DNA of 64,000 nt from Lactobacillus sp. ESL0679. GTDB taxonomy: Bacteria; Bacillota; Bacilli; Lactobacillales; Lactobacillaceae. Location of the stretch: contig NZ_JAQTIG010000005.1 of NCBI RefSeq assembly GCF_029433515.1, positions 1-64,000 of the forward strand. Direction: 5' to 3'. The position numbers and the translations under genes were made by a program. Every line of letters begins with the position of its first letter. Position 1 is the first letter of the stretch. Shown here one piece after another: positions 60,802 through 64,000 of the stretch. The notes beneath the pieces are model-generated. The model saw nothing but the letters and a program-made list of their open reading frames with translations. It ran no database searches and was not told where the DNA came from.

Positions 60802-62823
60802 TTGAATACAAAGGACAAGAATATTTTATTAAGAATTATTCAGGAAGGAAGTATTACTTCTCAAAGTTTGCAAAAGGATTTTGCTTTAACAAAAGGTCAG
60901 GCTGAATATCGAATTGCCAAAATAAACGAAGAATTGGTATTGAAGAAGTTGCCGAAAATTCGGTGTAGTAAACAAAAATATTACGTAGATAAGGAGACAG
61001 CTTCTTATTTTCTAAATGATGATAAGAAGGACATCTATTTTAGTCCAGAAGAAAGACGCAATATCATTATCACTCTAATTTTAGGTAGAGATAGTCCAGT
61101 TTCACTGATTGATTTAATTATTAATTTGAAAGTAAGTAAAAATACTGTTCTAACGGATATTAATTCGTTGCGTAAAGAATTACAAACTGTAAATCTTAAT
61201 ATTAAAAACACTAGAAAATTGGGCTATTTTATTGCAGGTAATGAATGGACAAAGCGAATTAGATTGCAGCAGGCTGTTAACCAAATTTGTACAACGTTTA
61301 AATTCAAAAGTGATGTAGTGACAAGTTTTATTAATTTTGAAAATTTAAGTCAGGTTCAACAAGATGTGTCAGAAATTGAGCAAGCCCTGAATAAACGCTA
61401 CACAGATGAGAATTTTATTTCCTTAACATTTTATCTGTCTTTGATTTTAAAAAGGATAAAAAGAGGCAAAACAATTAGGAATGCTCAGATTGGTAAAGAT
61501 AAAGATATTGAACAGACAGATGAATATCAATTCTTGATAAATAATAAAACTGTATTTTCAAATATCCCTAAATATGAGTTGCACTTTATTGCACTATGCA
61601 TTTTGAGCTCAAATGTTAGTGACCAAATAAGTTCGACAGATTCATATATCAGTCCAGAGTTAAAAAATACCCTGTGGCAGTTTATTTATAGTTTTGAACA
61701 AAATTCATTTATTGTATTACCAAATAAGGACGAATTAATCCAAAAATTGTTTAACCACTTTAGGCCTGCATATTTTCGGATAAAGTATGGTTTTCCAACT
61801 TATAACCCGTTATATAAAGAGATTATTGAAAAGTATTCGTCTTTACATGAAATTGTTAGACAATCAGTAACACCAATTAACCAATTTTTTGGCCATGAAA
61901 TTTCAAACGAAGAAATAGCCTATATTACTTTATTCGTTGGCGGGCACTTAGTGGAAAATAATCTTGATACAACGAATAACAAGATTATGACAGCAATAAC
62001 TATCTGTCCCAATGGAATTTCTGCTTCTAAAATTTTACAGGCCACTTTAGAAAAAACTTTCCCCGAATTTAGTTTTTATCCAGCTTGTACAGTGAGAGAA
62101 TATAAAAATTTTATTCTGCCTCATGATATTGTCTTTTCAACAGTACCGGTTGAATCCAATAAGAAGGTCTTTGTGATTAAAAACTTGATGGATGCCGATA
62201 ATATTCAAAGCTTAAGAAACGCTGTATTTAAGGAATTATTTAACCTGAACTATCGTGATATTAACTATGAACAAATAATTAATGTGGTCCAAAAATATTC
62301 GAAAGTCAGTGATGCTAGAGGATTAAAACGGGGCATCAAGCAATTATTAGCTACCCCGAAGGGTAAGCCAAATAGCGGCACTATTACAGTGAAGCCTGCA
62401 ATTGTTTATTTAGAAAGAAAACAATCGTGGCCAACAATTATGCGATTAGTTTCTCAGCCTCTATTTGAGCAAGAAATTATCACAGCGACATTTTTGCCAA
62501 AGCTGGAAGCTGAATATCAGAGTCAACCTGAATATATACTGATTGGCAACAAAATAGCTCTTTTGCACCTTAATCCAAGTGACATTAAGCAAAAGCTGGG
62601 TTTAAGTATTTTAGTTTCAAAGTATCCAATTAACTATGCTAGTAGAAACATTCATTTAATCGCTTTATTAACTACTCCTAATAAAACAAAACACTTAAAC
62701 CTTTTGTTTAAAGTCAAGCAACTTTCAGAAGATAAAGAGTTAATTAAGCAACTTAGTTATTCAAATTCACAAGAAGAAGTTAAACAAATTTTAGAAACAT
62801 TTTTTGAGAAAGTAGATGAGTAA
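60802..62823 (+). CDS. BglG/MtlR-type PTS-regulated transcriptional activator
   Basis: About 673 residues. N-terminal HTH domains (about 1-160, with VSKNTVLTDINSLRKEL), PRD region (about 165-385, ending in YITLFVGGHL), an EIIB-Gat-like domain with a Cys (ITICPNGISASK, about 402), and an EIIA-like C-terminal domain (about 530-670). Such activators drive galactitol- or mannitol-type PTS operons and are tuned by PTS phosphorylation. I chose TTG 60802, 10 bases after GGAGGTGA. The in-frame ATG at 60784 includes that ribosome site. The PTS genes follow 3 bases on. Confidence 0.85.
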   Translation: MNTKDKNILLRIIQEGSITSQSLQKDFALTKGQAEYRIAKINEELVLKKLPKIRCSKQKYYVDKETASYFLNDDKKDIYFSPEERRNIIITLILGRDSPVSLIDLIINLKVSKNTVLTDINSLRKELQTVNLNIKNTRKLGYFIAGNEWTKRIRLQQAVNQICTTFKFKSDVVTSFINFENLSQVQQDVSEIEQALNKRYTDENFISLTFYLSLILKRIKRGKTIRNAQIGKDKDIEQTDEYQFLINNKTVFSNIPKYELHFIALCILSSNVSDQISSTDSYISPELKNTLWQFIYSFEQNSFIVLPNKDELIQKLFNHFRPAYFRIKYGFPTYNPLYKEIIEKYSSLHEIVRQSVTPINQFFGHEISNEEIAYITLFVGGHLVENNLDTTNNKIMTAITICPNGISASKILQATLEKTFPEFSFYPACTVREYKNFILPHDIVFSTVPVESNKKVFVIKNLMDADNIQSLRNAVFKELFNLNYRDINYEQIINVVQKYSKVSDARGLKRGIKQLLATPKGKPNSGTITVKPAIVYLERKQSWPTIMRLVSQPLFEQEIITATFLPKLEAEYQSQPEYILIGNKIALLHLNPSDIKQKLGLSILVSKYPINYASRNIHLIALLTTPNKTKHLNLLFKVKQLSEDKELIKQLSYSNSQEEVKQILETFFEKVDE

Positions 62824-62826
62824 AGC

Positions 62827-63294
62827 TTGAACTTTAGTGAGTATGTAAACGAAAAAACAATTTATCTGGGATTAGATGTCGCCAATGTGCAGGAACTATT
62901 TCAGTTTGTTGCTAATGATTTGGAAAAACATAACTTTGTACTGCCTGGATTTTTTGATTATCTAGTATCAAGAGAAAATAATTATCCTACGGGGTTAAAG
63001 CTTGACAACTATGCGGTGGCGATTCCGCATGGCGATCCTAAATATATTCAAAAGCCGTTTGTGGCTGTAATTACACTTAATCATTCAATCAAAGTCAGAC
63101 AAATGGATGATGCAAATACAGAACTAGATGTAAAGTTATTGTTTTTGTTAGGGATGAACGCGAATAGCACTCATCTGGATCTTCTAAAAGAAATAATTTC
63201 TTTAATTCAGCAAGAAAGTTTTGTCAAAAAAATAGGTGCAGCTAAAACGAAGTCAGAGGTAATAAAGGTTATTAGACAAGAGGAAAAGAAGTGA
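62827..63294 (+). CDS. PTS EIIA, fructose/galactitol type
   Basis: A 155-residue IIA with the phospho-His motif PTGLKLDNYAVAIPHGDP (His about residue 68) and an acidic helical C-terminus. TTG start 3 bases after the regulator stop, and overlapping the EIIB start by 4 bases (GTGA). The order IIA-IIB-IIC is that of galactitol (Gat) systems. Confidence 0.88.
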   Translation: MNFSEYVNEKTIYLGLDVANVQELFQFVANDLEKHNFVLPGFFDYLVSRENNYPTGLKLDNYAVAIPHGDPKYIQKPFVAVITLNHSIKVRQMDDANTELDVKLLFLLGMNANSTHLDLLKEIISLIQQESFVKKIGAAKTKSEVIKVIRQEEKK

Positions 63295-63596
63295 AGACCA
63301 TGAAAAAATTAAACATCTTGGTAGCTTGTGGAAGTGGGATTGCGACTTCAACTATTGCGGCCAATGAAATTGAAGATGTCTGTAAAGAATACGGAATAAC
63401 AAACTATAGTATTTCTAAATGCAGTATGACGGAAATGCTAGGGATGAGTAAAAACGCGGATATTGTTTTTACGACGAATAATTATCGTGGTGAGATAGAC
63501 TCACCATTGATGAACGTAACTGCGTTTATTACTGGAATAGGGACTGATAAATTAAAGCAAAAGATAGGTGAAAAACTATTAGAGCTGTCTAACTAA
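63291..63596 (+). CDS. PTS EIIB, galactitol type
   Basis: A 101-residue IIB with the P-loop-like phospho-Cys motif LNILVACGSGIATSTIAANEIE (Cys13). GTG 63291 overlaps the previous stop and has GAGG 7 bases upstream. ATG 63300 is a possible alternative. Confidence 0.9.
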   Translation: MKTMKKLNILVACGSGIATSTIAANEIEDVCKEYGITNYSISKCSMTEMLGMSKNADIVFTTNNYRGEIDSPLMNVTAFITGIGTDKLKQKIGEKLLELSN

Positions 63597-63631
63597 TAAG
63601 TATGAAAAAACCATATTAAGAGGGTGAAAAA

Positions 63632-64000
63632 ATGGAACAATTAGCAGAGATTTTCAGAACAATTATAAACATTGGTGCAACTGCTTTACTGCCAATTATT
63701 ATTTTCATTTTGGGATTAATTTTTCGAATGAAAATTGGCGAAGCCATTAAATCCGGACTAACTGTTGGTATTGGCTTTATGGGGTTATCCTTAGTAGTTA
63801 ATCTGTTGACATCATCATTGAAGCCAGCTGTTGATTATTATTCTAAGTTAGGATCTGGATATACTATTACTGATATTGGGTGGCCTGCTATTGGTGCTGC
63901 CTCGTGGGTAGCTCCATTTGCTGGCTTGGCTATTTTGTTAGGAATTTTAATCAATATTGTACTTGTTAGAACTGGCTTAACCAAGACAATGAATGTTGAT
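63632..64000 (+). CDS. PTS EIIC, galactitol type (cut by window end)
   Basis: The first 123 codons of a GatC-like permease. IINIGATALLPIIIFILGLIFRMKIGEAIKSGLTVGIGFMG is the typical N-terminus, followed by GWPAIGAASWVAPFAGLAI. GAGGGTG lies 8 bases before the ATG. The rest lies outside the window. Confidence 0.88.
   Translation, partial: MEQLAEIFRTIINIGATALLPIIIFILGLIFRMKIGEAIKSGLTVGIGFMGLSLVVNLLTSSLKPAVDYYSKLGSGYTITDIGWPAIGAASWVAPFAGLAILLGILINIVLVRTGLTKTMNVD

Overview
The window looks like chromosomal DNA of a low-GC lactic acid bacterium, most likely Lactobacillus sensu stricto. The signs are a large tRNA array directly behind a 5S rRNA, tRNA genes without an encoded CCA, a phosphoketolase (XFP), an LTA pathway with two glycolipid glycosyltransferases, and a very high density of PTS operons with CcpA-type cre sites. 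The mix of PTS loci, an intracellular fucosidase and an apparent Amadori-product operon fits a gut or insect-gut inhabitant, but that is inference. Species cannot be decided from the sequence alone. I saw no CRISPR array, complete insertion sequence or prophage.

Layout. 1-3440: the 3' end of a 5S rRNA and 27 tRNA genes in two runs, split by about 0.9 kb without a recognisable gene. The fMet-Asp-Phe block occurs twice as a perfect 237-bp repeat. 3468-8882: lipoteichoic acid genes (two glycolipid glycosyltransferases, a flippase-like membrane protein, an LtaS-type synthase). 8952-16467: housekeeping genes (secG, rnr, smpB, nitroreductase, CNNM/CBS protein, hpt, M42 peptidase), then an MFS transporter.

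17890-24680: a cre-controlled seven-gene operon (esterase, AmiE-like serine hydrolase, BadF-type sugar kinase, Lac-family PTS IIA-IIC-IIB, MupG-like 6-phospho-muramidase) that I read as cytoplasmic muropeptide salvage. A convergent GH29 fucosidase follows. 26253-28183: a TPP riboswitch ahead of three tandem YkoE-like S-component paralogues of identical length. 28226-36403: udk, then a LevR-type sigma-54 activator, a textbook -24/-12 promoter, and a mannose-family PTS operon that also encodes FrlC-like and FrlB-like enzymes. This is probably for fructoselysine or a related Amadori compound.

36496-44192: a ROK fructokinase, a stand-alone Lac-type IIA, a DASS anion transporter, and a divergent 6-phospho-beta-glucosidase / cellobiose-type PTS IIB-IIC locus that lacks its own IIA. 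The orphan IIA 4 kb away may serve it. 44254-49769: a GT2 glycosyltransferase, dps, HAD phosphatase, rpiA, nucleoside hydrolase and a GntR regulator. 49811-56385: a DeoR-type regulator, phosphoketolase, and a P-type ATPase behind a yybP-ykoY (Mn2+) riboswitch. 56565-58529: a visibly more AT-rich divergent pair, an Rgg-like regulator and a MraY/TagO-like transferase, with three GTTCA-type direct repeats between them. 58588-64000: free-methionine sulfoxide reductase, a 14-TM MFS exporter, and a galactitol-type PTS operon with its PRD/BglG-type activator, cut off by the window end inside IIC.

The most interesting systems are the muropeptide salvage operon with a Lac-family PTS, the sigma-54-driven Amadori operon, the triplicated thiamine-precursor S component without an energising module, and the Rgg/TagO-like island.
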